Assembly: GCF_963675975.1 (NCBI RefSeq)
Contig: NZ_OY780939.1
Span: forward strand, 248,001 to 312,000
Reading direction: 5' to 3'
Origin: Halarcobacter sp.
GTDB lineage: Bacteria; Campylobacterota; Campylobacteria; Campylobacterales; Arcobacteraceae
Length of the DNA stretch: 64,000 nucleotides
The notes beneath the pieces were generated by a model, which worked only from the letters and a program-made list of their open reading frames with translations, did no database searches and had not been told where the DNA came from. This document shows, one piece after another, positions 11,597 to 20,670 of this stretch. Each line of letters opens with the position of its first letter. Position 1 is the first letter of the stretch. The translations under genes and the position numbers were made by a program.

Positions 11597-11689
11597 AACT
11601 TTTTTCAAATCCTCTTTTAAAACCTCTTTTTTTAGTTTATCAAATCTTTTTTGTAAAAGTTTTAAATCTAATTTTTTTTCTGAATCCAT
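11579..11689 (-). CDS. Small lysine-rich hypothetical protein, 36 residues
   Basis: The ATG is preceded by AAAGGACAATT, a good ribosome site at proper spacing. It encodes MDSEKKLDLKLLQKRF and continues as one strongly charged helix rich in Lys, Leu, Glu and Asp, ending in a hairpin at the stop. There is no signal peptide or membrane segment. It lies 23 bases downstream of the 56-residue gene on the same strand, so the two probably form one small operon. I do not recognise it. Support is the ribosome site, spacing and terminator; low complexity makes a chance reading frame possible. Confidence 0.5.
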   Translation of the reverse strand: MDSEKKLDLKLLQKRFDKLKKEVLKEDLKKVKTDKS

Positions 11690-11712
11690 AATTGTCCTTT
11701 AAATGGATTTTA

Positions 11713-11883
11713 TTAATACTCATTTATTAATTTTGTAGCGATTAAAGCAATATGCTTTTGATCAACATCACCATACTTCATTCTAAAAAGTTTTACTATT
11801 GAGCAAACCATTTTAGGATGAACCTTACAAACAGATGTTTTTAAATATCTTCTTACCTCTCTTTTGATCATTAAATCTGACAT
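11713..11883 (-). CDS. Small hypothetical protein, 56 residues, behind a Fur-like box
   Basis: ATG with a strong AAGGGAAG ribosome site. The product begins MSDLMIKREVRRYLKTSVCK and continues with HPKMVCSIVKLFRMKYGDVD and IALIATKLINEY. It is basic and probably helical, with two cysteines and no signal peptide. A near-perfect Fur-type inverted repeat ends 14 bases upstream of the start codon, overlapping where a promoter would be. It fills most of the 470 bases between the deacetylase gene and dprA. I cannot name a family. The ribosome site, operator and position together make it likely real. Confidence 0.6.
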   Translation of the reverse strand: MSDLMIKREVRRYLKTSVCKVHPKMVCSIVKLFRMKYGDVDQKHIALIATKLINEY

Positions 11884-11896
11884 ATTCTTCCCTTAT

Positions 11897-11911
11897 TGAT
11901 ATTAATTATCA
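11897..11911 (-). promoter_or_regulatory. Fur-like box before the small minus-strand genes
   Basis: TGATATT-A-ATTATCA fits the 7-1-7 Fur consensus at 13 of 14 arm positions. A weaker relative (TGATAAC-T-GTTATTA) lies at 11949-11963, between this site and the dprA -10 box. Control could therefore reach the small genes, dprA or both. Confidence 0.5.
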
Positions 11912-11998
11912 AAATAATACACTTATAAAACTTAAAATTAAATAATATTGATAACTGTTATTATTTATAAGTTCTACTAAGTATAAGCTATTTTAAAT

Positions 11999-12004
11999 TA
12001 TAAT
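11999..12004 (+). promoter_or_regulatory. -10 box of dprA
   Basis: TATAAT 25 bases upstream of the dprA ATG, which is preceded by AAAGGC as a ribosome site. Confidence 0.45.
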
Positions 12005-12029
12005 TTTTATGATTATTTAAAGGCTTGCA

Positions 12030-12800
12030 ATGACGAATATATTACATAATAAAATTCCAGAACTAAATAAAATGGATAAATATCCTGATAATATCTATTA
12101 TAGAGGAAACCTAGAATTATTAAAAAAAAGAAAAGTTTCCATTGTAGGAAGTAGAAAACCTCTATCTTATACAAATAAGATGACCTATAAACTTGCAAAT
12201 GAATTATCTAAAAGAGATATAACTATTATAAGTGGTGCAGCATTAGGTGTAGATTCAATTGCTCACAAAGCGGCATCACCAAATAATACTATAGCTGTGA
12301 TGGCAAATGGCTTAGATATAAAATATCCTTCTGTAAATCATAAATTAATATCAGCTATAGAAAAAGAAGGTTTAGTTTTAAGTACATATCAAGATGGAGA
12401 AAAAGCAAGAAATTATACATTTGTACAAAGAAATGAATTAGTAGTTGCCTTAGGGGAAGTTTTAATAGTAACTCAAGCTGATTTAAACAGTGGAACTTTA
12501 TCATCAATAAATTATGCATTAAAAATGGGTAAAGAGATATATACAATACCTCACCATATAAATGATAGTTTAGGTACACAAGAATTACTAGAAAAAAATC
12601 TGATAAATCCTATATACAATTTGGAAAACTTTTTAAACAGTTTTGGTGAAATAAAAAAAAGTGAAGATAATACACTTGAATACTATTTAAATACTTTCCC
12701 TTCATATGAAGAAGCCCTAAGATTATATAAAGATAAAATATTTAAGCTTGAACTAGAAGGAAAAATAGTTGTAGAAAACGGTTTAATTAAACCTTGTTAA
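12030..12800 (+). CDS. dprA: DNA-processing protein DprA (Smf family)
   Basis: 256 residues with the extended Rossmann domain of DprA: VSIVGSRKPLSYTNK, TIISGAALGVDSIAHKAA, AVMANGLDIKYPSVN, RNELVVALGEVLIVTQADLNSGTLSSINYALKMGK and TIPHHIND. There is no N-terminal SAM domain, and the C-terminal region (215-256) is a short winged-helix-like piece. DprA loads RecA on incoming single-stranded DNA during natural transformation. In Campylobacter it also follows the deacetylase gene, but there ruvX comes next; here ruvX is 18 kb away. Its end overlaps nhaA by 4 bases. Confidence 0.93.
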   Translation: MTNILHNKIPELNKMDKYPDNIYYRGNLELLKKRKVSIVGSRKPLSYTNKMTYKLANELSKRDITIISGAALGVDSIAHKAASPNNTIAVMANGLDIKYPSVNHKLISAIEKEGLVLSTYQDGEKARNYTFVQRNELVVALGEVLIVTQADLNSGTLSSINYALKMGKEIYTIPHHINDSLGTQELLEKNLINPIYNLENFLNSFGEIKKSEDNTLEYYLNTFPSYEEALRLYKDKIFKLELEGKIVVENGLIKPC

Positions 12801-13987
12801 ATAGCGCATCTTCTTTTGCCTTTTACAAATCTTAATATTAAATACCCTAATAATCCTGATAGAAATGATCCAATTAGGATACCTAACTTATCAGTATAAA
12901 AAAACTGATGACTGTTTTCAAAAGCAAGACTATCAATAAATAAACTCATTGTAAAACCAATACCTGTTAGTACTGATACTCCATACAATTGTGCTAGAGT
13001 TGCACACTTGGGAAGTTTTGCAATATTATATTTAATTGCAAGATAAGAGAATGCAAATACACCTAGTTGTTTACCAATAAATAAACCAAATATAATACCC
13101 AAAGCAACAGGATTAGACATCTTATCAATTGATACGTTGTTTAAATCAACCCCTGCATTTACAAATGCAAATAATGGCAAAATATAAAATGCAACCCAAT
13201 AATGTATATGATGTTGTAAAGATTTGGCAGGAGAGATTAATTTTCTTTTTTCATTAACAGCATGTAAAGGGATACAAAAAGCGACTATTATTCCTGCAAG
13301 TGTTGCATGAACTCCTGATTTTAATACAAATACCCATAATAATATTCCAAGAATCCAATAAAATCCTAATCTAGTCACTTTAAATCTGTTTAATACAACT
13401 AGCATCAAAATACATAATCCAGCCAAAGATATGGCATGGAAAGATAAATCATTTGTATAGAAAAATGCAATAATTAAAATAGCTCCCAAATCATCAAATA
13501 TCGCCAAGGCCATTAAAAAAATTTTTAATGATACAGGTATTCTTCTTCCTAAAAGAGATAATATTCCTAAAGCAAAAGCGATGTCAGTAGCTGTAGGTAT
13601 TGCCCAACCTTGCAAAGAGTAATCATCTCCATAATTAAAAATAAAATAGATAAATGCTGGAACAATCATACCACCTAAAGCAGCAATTGCAGGAAGAGCA
13701 ATTTTACTAGGGGTTGATAAATGCCCTGCAATAACTTCTCTTTTTATCTCTAAACCAATAAGAAGAAAGAAAATTGCCATAAGACCATCATTAATCCATA
13801 AAATCAATGGTTTATCAATATCAAGTATATGCCCAACTTTAAAAGTAATTTGTGTTTCTAATATGGAAGTATAATATTCAGAAAGAAAAGAGTTATTTAA
13901 AATTAATGCAGCAATTGTTGCAAAAATCAAAATTATACCAGAAGTAGACTCTTTTTTAATATATTTTTTAACTAAAATTTTCATCAA
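12797..13987 (-). CDS. nhaA: Na+/H+ antiporter NhaA
   Basis: 396 residues, about 12 membrane helices. Family landmarks are visible: WINDGLMAIFFLLIGLEIKREVIAGHLS, PTATDIAFALGILSLLGRRIP with the ion-binding aspartate region, AIFDDLGAILIIAFFYT with the paired catalytic aspartates, and GIGFTMSLFIDSLAF near the end. It exchanges sodium for protons across the inner membrane for pH and salt balance, fitting a marine or brackish lifestyle. It is transcribed alone and is convergent with dprA. Confidence 0.95.
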   Translation of the reverse strand: MMKILVKKYIKKESTSGIILIFATIAALILNNSFLSEYYTSILETQITFKVGHILDIDKPLILWINDGLMAIFFLLIGLEIKREVIAGHLSTPSKIALPAIAALGGMIVPAFIYFIFNYGDDYSLQGWAIPTATDIAFALGILSLLGRRIPVSLKIFLMALAIFDDLGAILIIAFFYTNDLSFHAISLAGLCILMLVVLNRFKVTRLGFYWILGILLWVFVLKSGVHATLAGIIVAFCIPLHAVNEKRKLISPAKSLQHHIHYWVAFYILPLFAFVNAGVDLNNVSIDKMSNPVALGIIFGLFIGKQLGVFAFSYLAIKYNIAKLPKCATLAQLYGVSVLTGIGFTMSLFIDSLAFENSHQFFYTDKLGILIGSFLSGLLGYLILRFVKGKRRCAI

Positions 13988-14079
13988 CTTCCCCTAGTAA
14001 AATTGTATTTTATAAATATAAAATACAACTTTATTTCTAAGAGAAGTATTAATTATGAGAAATTATTTTTTATTTAACT

Positions 14080-16053
14080 TTAAAAACTTTCCCATTCATC
14101 ATCATCTTTTGTATTACTTTTTATTTCATTATTTGAAACTTTTTTTGTTTCCTCTTTTTTAGGTGAAACTTTTTTCTCAAAAGTTAATGATTCTTTTTTA
14201 GGTTCAGAGGTATTAGTTCTTACTTTTACTTCATTTTTACCTAAAAACTCTTTTGATTGGGCATCTGCAACTATCTCTTTAGCTATAGTATCAGTTTGAG
14301 CTGCTATATCATGCGTTTCTGTTGCAATTAATGCATTTTGTTGAGTTTGTTGATCTAACTGATTTACAGCATCATTAATTTGTGTAATACCTTGTTCTTG
14401 CTCTTTACTTGCATTTGCAATCTCTGAGATTTTTTCAGTTGATTTACTTATATCAACTAATAGCTCTTCATATCCAGAGATCATTTGATTACTAATCTCT
14501 TTACCTTGAGAAGCTTTAGTTGTAGCATTTTCAACTAATTCTTTAATCTCTTTAGCAGCCTCTGCTGATCTAGAAGCTAGATTTCTAACCTCTTGTGCAA
14601 CAACAGCAAAACCTTTACCAGCTTCACCAGCCGTTGCTGCTTCAACTGCAGCATTAAGTGAAAGAATATTTGTCTGGAAAGCAATTTGATCAATTACAGA
14701 AATTGCTTCATTAATTGAATTTACCTGATCTGTAATATCTTCCATAGCTTTTGTAGTATTTTGAGCTAAAGTCTGACCTGTTTTAGCTGAACCACTTAAA
14801 TTATTTGCATAGTCACTCATAAGTTGCACATTTTCTGCATTATTTACAATTGTACTTGTAATCTCTTCAAGTGCTGCTGCTGTTTCTTCTAAAGAAGCTG
14901 CTGCTTCAGTTGAACTTTTATTTAAAGTATCAACATTTACAATTAATTTATCTGATGAATCATCAAGAGTAAGTCCAATTGTATAAGATTGTTTCAATAG
15001 ATTAGAGATTTCATCTGTTAAGAAATTTAAACTTTCTAGTAATTTCTTCATATCCCCTTCAACATTTTTGGCATCAAGTTTTCTAGTAAAGTTATAATTA
15101 CTAAACTCAGACAACACAACATTTATTGAATCTATTTTCTCTTTTATACCACTTAACATAGTATTTAAAGCACTACACAATTGAATAAGTTGAGGATTAT
15201 TTGGTTCACTTTTTACAAGATTATTTAAATACCCATGATTTGCTTTTTCAACTATAGATAAAACCTCTTTTACAGTTTCATTATCTTTAATTAAACCTTT
15301 TTTAGTTTTTTCTATACTTTCATTTACAGATTGAGCCATAATAGCAAACTCATCTTTACCATCAATTTCTAATAGCTTTGTATCTTCACTTTCTCTGTTA
15401 ATATAAGCAAAAAATGAAGCTAATCCATCTTTGAATTTTTCAATTGAACTAGTAATGATATTAGATAATATTATTGAGAAAATTACGAATATAAGTACTG
15501 AAACAATCACAATTGCTATTAAAATACTATTCATAGTAGATTCTGCATCATCTCTTAAAGATTGTGCACTTGTATTAATTTTTTGTAACTCTTCTTCAAG
15601 TTTTAGACCTGATTCTACCATTTTGGCAATTACTGGTTTTAAGTTCTCAGACTCTATTAATATTCCATTTTCAAAGTCTTTTATTTTTTGTTCTGAAAAT
15701 TGATTAAAATATTTTATATAATCTGATGATTCCTTTAAAATATTATCACAAAGCTCTTTATTTGATTTTTGACTAACTTTATCTCTTAAATCAGTAACAT
15801 TTTTATCAAGCTCTTGGAAACTTACCACTACTTTTTGCGCATTTGCATCAGATGGTGCTCTTAAGAATTGATAAACAGCTATTCTACCTTTCAACACTTG
15901 TTGAATAAAAACCTCTGTTTGAACTGCTGCTTCTATTCTAAATTTTACAAGATTATTATAATATGTAAAGATTATTGCAACTATTGTCACAATTAGAACA
16001 TAAACAATTGGCACAAGCATCAATTTTATTTTTGTACTAAAATTTTTTAACAT
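14080..16053 (-). CDS. Methyl-accepting chemotaxis protein with C-terminal xWxxF peptide
   Basis: Two membrane helices (about 7-27 and 182-203 from the chosen start) flank a helical periplasmic sensor of about 150 residues. A HAMP-like region follows, then the signalling domain with the hairpin tip [24 protein letters not shown]. The last five residues are EWESF after an acidic linker, matching the xWxxF peptide that tethers CheR/CheB in long receptors. I chose the second ATG: a GGGGGGAC ribosome site precedes it, while the ATG four codons upstream (16065) has none. The ligand is unknown. Confidence 0.92.
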   Translation of the reverse strand: MLKNFSTKIKLMLVPIVYVLIVTIVAIIFTYYNNLVKFRIEAAVQTEVFIQQVLKGRIAVYQFLRAPSDANAQKVVVSFQELDKNVTDLRDKVSQKSNKELCDNILKESSDYIKYFNQFSEQKIKDFENGILIESENLKPVIAKMVESGLKLEEELQKINTSAQSLRDDAESTMNSILIAIVIVSVLIFVIFSIILSNIITSSIEKFKDGLASFFAYINRESEDTKLLEIDGKDEFAIMAQSVNESIEKTKKGLIKDNETVKEVLSIVEKANHGYLNNLVKSEPNNPQLIQLCSALNTMLSGIKEKIDSINVVLSEFSNYNFTRKLDAKNVEGDMKKLLESLNFLTDEISNLLKQSYTIGLTLDDSSDKLIVNVDTLNKSSTEAAASLEETAAALEEITSTIVNNAENVQLMSDYANNLSGSAKTGQTLAQNTTKAMEDITDQVNSINEAISVIDQIAFQTNILSLNAAVEAATAGEAGKGFAVVAQEVRNLASRSAEAAKEIKELVENATTKASQGKEISNQMISGYEELLVDISKSTEKISEIANASKEQEQGITQINDAVNQLDQQTQQNALIATETHDIAAQTDTIAKEIVADAQSKEFLGKNEVKVRTNTSEPKKESLTFEKKVSPKKEETKKVSNNEIKSNTKDDDEWESF

Positions 16054-16066
16054 CCGTCCCCCCATG

Positions 16067-16088
16067 TTATTGATGATAATATCAATAA
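16067..16088. repeat. Perfect inverted repeat in front of the chemoreceptor gene
   Basis: TTATTGAT and ATCAATAA (8-base arms, 6-base spacer) sit directly upstream of the receptor gene. It resembles an operator by size and position. The match to Fur is poor, so no regulator is proposed. Confidence 0.45.
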
Positions 16089-16164
16089 TAGCACATTAGA
16101 TATTAAAATAATTAATTGAAAGTTATAAAAAAGTTATAAAAATGACAAAAAAGTAACAAAAGTA

Positions 16165-16196
16165 ATAAGAAATAACATATAGATGTTATTTCTTAT
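16165..16196 (-). terminator. Terminator after murC
   Basis: A perfect 14-base stem (ATAAGAAATAACAT and complement) with a 4-base loop overlaps the murC stop codon. On the minus strand a T-rich tract follows. It closes the operon that runs leftward through dapC and murC. Confidence 0.7.
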
Positions 16197-17494
16197 CTTA
16201 ATTGATAAGTAATATCCCCTGCACCAACGCCTAAAATTATTCCAGAATCTATGGTTTTAATTATTTTTCCATCTTTAACTAATTCCACTTTTCCTTTAGA
16301 GGTATTAAGTTTATCGGCAAATGTAGGATTGTATTGGGCAAACTCTTTTTCAAAATCTATTTCAATTACTTGCTCACCAGGAATTGTCCAAATAGGAAGA
16401 ATAATTAATTCATCACATCTTCTAAAACATCTTTTAAAACCCTCTAAATTATCGTTTGTTCTAGAATATTTATGGGGTTGCCAAATAACCACTCTTTTGT
16501 TTATATTTGTAAGATTATCATATAATTCAACTGATTTCATAGTAGCTTCAATCTCTGTTGGGTGATGTGCATAATCGTCAATTAAAGCAAAGTTGTCCTC
16601 TTTTTGAACAAGATCAAATCTTTTTTTAATCCCTTTATAACAAGTGATATTTTTTCTAATAGTTTCAACATCTAATTCATTTAAAGCAGCTAATATGGCT
16701 AGTGAAGCATCTACTGCAATATGGTAACCAAATCCCCAAACTTCAAATGAACCAAAATCTTTTAAATCAAATTTAGTACAAGGTTCACCATCTTTTAAAA
16801 GATATGATAAGTTTTTAATATCACAACTTGGATATAAAAAATCTGCATCTTTTATATTTAATTTTTGTATATGTTCATCTTCACCATTTAAAACTTTTTT
16901 AGTACCTAATTCTATAAATTTTCTGTATGCTTCATAGAACTTTTCATAATCATAATGGTAATACTCCATATGTTCTGGCTCTGCATTTGTAACAATTGAA
17001 CAATAAGGATTTGATAATAAAAATGAAGCATCAGATTCATCTGCTTCAAAACATACTAAATCATTTACATACCTAAAGTTTGAGCCAAAATCTTTTGAGA
17101 TTGCACCTATTAAAGCTGAACTTTGCATTATTGAAGCAAGGATTGCAGTTGTTGTTGATTTTCCATGGGCTCCTGCTACACAAAAATTCTTTTTATCTCC
17201 TAATACAATTGGTAAAGCTTCTTTTCTTGATAAAGTTCTTATTTGTTTTAATCTAGCTTCTATTAATTCAGGGTTCTCATCTGTAACAGCTGCTGAGTAT
17301 ATAACTAAATCAAAATCATCAGAGATATTTTTTGAATCTTGAGGAGAAGATACTTTGATTCCCTCTTTTTCTAATTCAAGAGTAATTGGCGAACTTTTCA
17401 TATCAGAACCACTTACTTCATGCCCATCATAGTTTAAAAATCTTGCTAAGGCAGAAAGACCTATCCCACCTATTCCTATAAAATGTACTTTCAT
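16193..17494 (-). CDS. murC: UDP-N-acetylmuramate--L-alanine ligase
   Basis: 433 residues with the three Mur-ligase domains: the UDP-binding Rossmann start (FIGIGGIGLSALARFLNYDGHEVSGSD), the ATP-binding loop (CVAGAHGKSTTTA), the catalytic centre (FEADESDASFL, TNAEPEHMEYY) and the C-terminal domain with DDYAHHPTEIEATMKS and WQPHKYSRT. It adds L-alanine to UDP-MurNAc, the first peptide step of peptidoglycan synthesis. Its ATG overlaps the stop codon of the preceding gene by one base (TAATG), implying translational coupling. Confidence 0.97.
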   Translation of the reverse strand: MKVHFIGIGGIGLSALARFLNYDGHEVSGSDMKSSPITLELEKEGIKVSSPQDSKNISDDFDLVIYSAAVTDENPELIEARLKQIRTLSRKEALPIVLGDKKNFCVAGAHGKSTTTAILASIMQSSALIGAISKDFGSNFRYVNDLVCFEADESDASFLLSNPYCSIVTNAEPEHMEYYHYDYEKFYEAYRKFIELGTKKVLNGEDEHIQKLNIKDADFLYPSCDIKNLSYLLKDGEPCTKFDLKDFGSFEVWGFGYHIAVDASLAILAALNELDVETIRKNITCYKGIKKRFDLVQKEDNFALIDDYAHHPTEIEATMKSVELYDNLTNINKRVVIWQPHKYSRTNDNLEGFKRCFRRCDELIILPIWTIPGEQVIEIDFEKEFAQYNPTFADKLNTSKGKVELVKDGKIIKTIDSGIILGVGAGDITYQLR

Positions 17495-18072
17495 TAATGT
17501 CCTAATAAATGTTTTAATTCTTCATATTCTTTTTCTAAAATATCTGTATTGTTGTTTATATGTTCTTCTAAATCATATGTGAAATTTGTAATAAAATAAC
17601 CATATTTCTCATCATCATCACTATTACTCAAATCAACCTCAGTTGAATAAAAAGTATCTAAATCAATCCCTTTTGATAATGCAATTATATGTGACTGTAA
17701 TCCTTTACATAGTTTTTCATCATCAACAATATTTGATAAAACAAAAACTAACTCTTTTGCACCTTCTAGATTTTCATAACTCCATTTTTCAATGGCATGT
17801 TCATAAAATGCTCTTGTGAAATATAAATCATCATCTTCAAGTTTTAATTTTCTTTTTTTAATAATCTCATCTACATTTTCAAAAGATATTTGTAAAATAT
17901 TTTGATATATCTCATTTATTTTTTCTTCATCTAAATCTAAAATTAAAAATGAATCTAAAACCTCATATAAAGCAGAGATATTTTTTGTATTTATTGCATC
18001 AACTCTTGTTTCTTCTAAATATTTTAGAAAGTCTGGATTTGTTCTTGCTTCTTGAAGTTGCTCTTTATCCAT
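17494..18072 (-). CDS. Conserved hypothetical protein between dapC and murC
   Basis: 192 acidic residues, rich in Glu, Asp and Leu and predicted all-helical, with no signal peptide or membrane helix. It opens MDKEQLQEARTNPDFLKYLE. I chose the ATG at 18072, which has AAAGGA at good spacing, over a TTG one codon earlier. It overlaps the end of dapC by 8 bases and murC by 1, so it is tightly embedded in a cell-wall precursor operon. I do not recognise a family. A helical-repeat adaptor role is possible but unsupported. Confidence 0.75.
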   Translation of the reverse strand: MDKEQLQEARTNPDFLKYLEETRVDAINTKNISALYEVLDSFLILDLDEEKINEIYQNILQISFENVDEIIKKRKLKLEDDDLYFTRAFYEHAIEKWSYENLEGAKELVFVLSNIVDDEKLCKGLQSHIIALSKGIDLDTFYSTEVDLSNSDDDEKYGYFITNFTYDLEEHINNNTDILEKEYEELKHLLGH

Positions 18073-19195
18073 CAATAAAATCCTTTAATCTTTCTAATAC
18101 CTCTTTAGTTTTCTTTTCATTTTCAACAAGAGCAATTCTTACATACCCTTTTCCAATTCCATTTCTTCCTAAAAAACTACCAGGTAATACTTTTATATGT
18201 TTTTCTTCAAAAAGTTTTTTTGTAAACTCTAATTCATCTTCAACTTTTAACCAAATATAAAAAGTTGCTTTTGGAGGATTTATACCTAAAATCTCTTTTG
18301 CCAATTCAAAGTTTTTCTTATAAATTTTTCTAAATCCATCCACATGAGATGTTTCATTCCAAGCTACAGCAGCTGCTTTTTGTAAAGGAACTGGTGAAGC
18401 ACATCCCACATAAGTTCTATACTTCATATACTCATTAAGAATATTTGCATCTCCTGCTATAAATCCACTTCTTAGACCTGGAGCTGAACTTCTTTTTGAA
18501 ATAGAGTTCATAACCAATACATTTTTAAATTCACTATTTCCAACAGCTAAACTAGCTTCTAAAAGTGAAGATGGTTTATCTTTTTCATCAAAATAAATTT
18601 CTGAATAACACTCATCGTTTACTAATATAAAATCAAACTCTAAAGCTTTTTTAACCCAAATAGCTAATTCCTCTTTTGTCATCTCTGCTGATGTTGGATT
18701 ATTTGGATAGTTTAGTATTACTAAATCACATTTTTTTAACTCTTCATCACTTAAATTAGCTTTGAAATCATTTTCTAAAGTTAAATCTATATGTATGACT
18801 TTTGCTCTACTTGCAATCGCCGCACCTTCATAAATTTGATAAAAAGGGTTTGTAAATGCAATAGTTGGATCTTTTTTATCAAAAAGTGCAAACTGAGGAA
18901 AGTTAAAAAGTACTTCTCTTGTACCAAATGTTGGTATAATTTGTTCATCTTCTAAATCTACATTAAATCTGTTTTTAACAAAATTTCTCATAGCATCTTT
19001 TAACTCTGGTAAACCTGCACTTGCTGGGTATTTTTGTAATAGTGAAGTTGTTTTAGCTAACTCTTCTTGGATAAAATCTGGTGTTTCAAATTTTGGTTCA
19101 CCTATTGTTAAAGCACTTAATTCGTATTTACTATTTGGTTCAATACCTTCTAATAATTCATTTAATCTTTCAAATGGATATTTTTCAAAATTCAT
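18065..19195 (-). CDS. dapC: Succinyldiaminopimelate transaminase (fold type I aminotransferase)
   Basis: 376 residues of aminotransferase class I/II. Visible active-site features are the substrate-binding start (IGEPKFETPD), NYPNNPTSA (N162 onwards), DECYSE (D194) and the PLP lysine K234 in SISKRSSAPGLRSGF. It resembles the proteins annotated as DapC in Campylobacterota, which make the diaminopimelate precursor of lysine and peptidoglycan. Co-transcription with murC supports this over other amino-acid substrates. Aminotransferase specificity cannot be read from sequence alone. Confidence 0.85.
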   Translation of the reverse strand: MNFEKYPFERLNELLEGIEPNSKYELSALTIGEPKFETPDFIQEELAKTTSLLQKYPASAGLPELKDAMRNFVKNRFNVDLEDEQIIPTFGTREVLFNFPQFALFDKKDPTIAFTNPFYQIYEGAAIASRAKVIHIDLTLENDFKANLSDEELKKCDLVILNYPNNPTSAEMTKEELAIWVKKALEFDFILVNDECYSEIYFDEKDKPSSLLEASLAVGNSEFKNVLVMNSISKRSSAPGLRSGFIAGDANILNEYMKYRTYVGCASPVPLQKAAAVAWNETSHVDGFRKIYKKNFELAKEILGINPPKATFYIWLKVEDELEFTKKLFEEKHIKVLPGSFLGRNGIGKGYVRIALVENEKKTKEVLERLKDFIDG

Positions 19196-19203
19196 TTTTT
19201 TCC

Positions 19204-20634
19204 TTACTCTTCAATAACTGGTATTAGCAGTTGGTTATAATTGCCCATATCAAAAGATACTAGGTCTGGATTTGTATATAAAAACTGCCACGAAAGTCTT
19301 GTTTTTAACATACTTTGTTTTAATGGTAATATTTGCAAAATATTTGTATGTTTTTTTAACTCTCTAATTGGATTTTTATCATTTGTAACAATCTCAATTT
19401 TTTCATTAAATATTTTTGCTAAATTTTCAAAATGGTCTAATAGGTTTGATTTATCTTGGTTTTCCCCTAATGGATCCATATTAAAAATCTTTGTTTTAGT
19501 TTTTAATTGACTTGAAACATCAAAAACAACTGGTGATATTTGTTCGTAAGAGTTTACATCATTGATTAAAACAACTGATCTTTTTACACCTGAACCATCA
19601 ATATTTTCACCTATTTTAAAAACTGGAAGTTTTAAATCTAATACATGTTTACTTTTTTTTCTGTTATTAAACATCTCATTAGTTAAAATCAACATTCCTA
19701 TATCATAAGCTCTTGTATCACTTTTTAATAATTTTTCCATCCCTAAATTATGATAATCCATTTTTAATTCAACAGAATCATTATTGGCAAAAGTTTTTTT
19801 AATCTCATTTAATACACTAACCGTAGTTGGTCTTGTAATTCTAATAATCAATTTACCATTTTTTAATCTTTGATGTAAAAACTGTACCTCATCAATTACA
19901 TTTAAAATTCTTTCATCTGTTTGTAAAAACATATCAAGATATAGATATAGATTGTGACCAAAAGGCATAGGAAATTGACCTTGAGATTTACCAATTGCAT
20001 TATATACCTGCATTAAAACTGTAGGTTTTCCAATTACAAGGATTACATCATTTGGTTTTAAGATTAGTGAAGGTTTTATGTTTATAAGTTTTTCACCCCT
20101 ATAAAGACCAAATATTTTCCACTCTCTTTGCTCTATTGAACCTATATATCTATAAGCATAAGAACTTCCAAAAGGGATTTTAATCTCCATAATTTCACCC
20201 TGTTTTAAACCAATGTTTTGAGCCATTACAGGAATATTAGGAAGTCTTTCAACCATCCCATTAGCTAATACTTCTATCCCTTTATATACGTTTACATAGG
20301 GGTCTTTTATATTTATTCCCCAATAATCAAGGATAGCCATAGGAAGGTTTTTCTTTCTAGCTTTTATATTTTTTATAACATTTAGCATCTCATCTTTTGA
20401 GTTTAATGCCACTAAAACTTGAGTATGCACATCTTTATCTAAAACCATTGCCAGTTTAGATTCAGAAGTTGGGTCAAATTTATAAAAAGTAAAATTGGAT
20501 GCTTTTTGCTCAGGAACTATTGCATCATTTATATAAACAACATCATAACTATTTTCAGTCGTGTTTGTTTCTATAATTCTTTGCATTAATTTTTTTGCAA
20601 CAATACCATCAAGAATAATTAATATTTTTTTCAT
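19204..20634 (-). CDS. TrkA/RCK-like cytoplasmic protein (COG3400 type)
   Basis: 476 residues. The N-terminal part (1-130) resembles an RCK/TrkA-N Rossmann fold without a clear GxGxxG (KKILIILDGIVAKKLMQRI). A TrkA-C-like domain follows (about 140-215: GEIMEIKIPFGSSYAYRYIG, IKPSLILKPNDVILVIGK). The remaining part (about 225-476) has a universal-stress-like alpha/beta pattern. Proteins of this layout are common in Campylobacterota and are taken as potassium-transport regulators, but no channel gene is adjacent. It is 8 bases upstream of dapC and so probably heads that operon. Confidence 0.7.
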   Translation of the reverse strand: MKKILIILDGIVAKKLMQRIIETNTTENSYDVVYINDAIVPEQKASNFTFYKFDPTSESKLAMVLDKDVHTQVLVALNSKDEMLNVIKNIKARKKNLPMAILDYWGINIKDPYVNVYKGIEVLANGMVERLPNIPVMAQNIGLKQGEIMEIKIPFGSSYAYRYIGSIEQREWKIFGLYRGEKLINIKPSLILKPNDVILVIGKPTVLMQVYNAIGKSQGQFPMPFGHNLYLYLDMFLQTDERILNVIDEVQFLHQRLKNGKLIIRITRPTTVSVLNEIKKTFANNDSVELKMDYHNLGMEKLLKSDTRAYDIGMLILTNEMFNNRKKSKHVLDLKLPVFKIGENIDGSGVKRSVVLINDVNSYEQISPVVFDVSSQLKTKTKIFNMDPLGENQDKSNLLDHFENLAKIFNEKIEIVTNDKNPIRELKKHTNILQILPLKQSMLKTRLSWQFLYTNPDLVSFDMGNYNQLLIPVIEE

Positions 20635-20670
20635 ACGGTATTATATCAAAAAGTACTAAATTTTAGATGC

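Noticed and set aside
16067-16088. Fur box before the chemoreceptor
   Set aside because: The repeat has an 8-6-8 layout and matches the 7-1-7 Fur pattern poorly.
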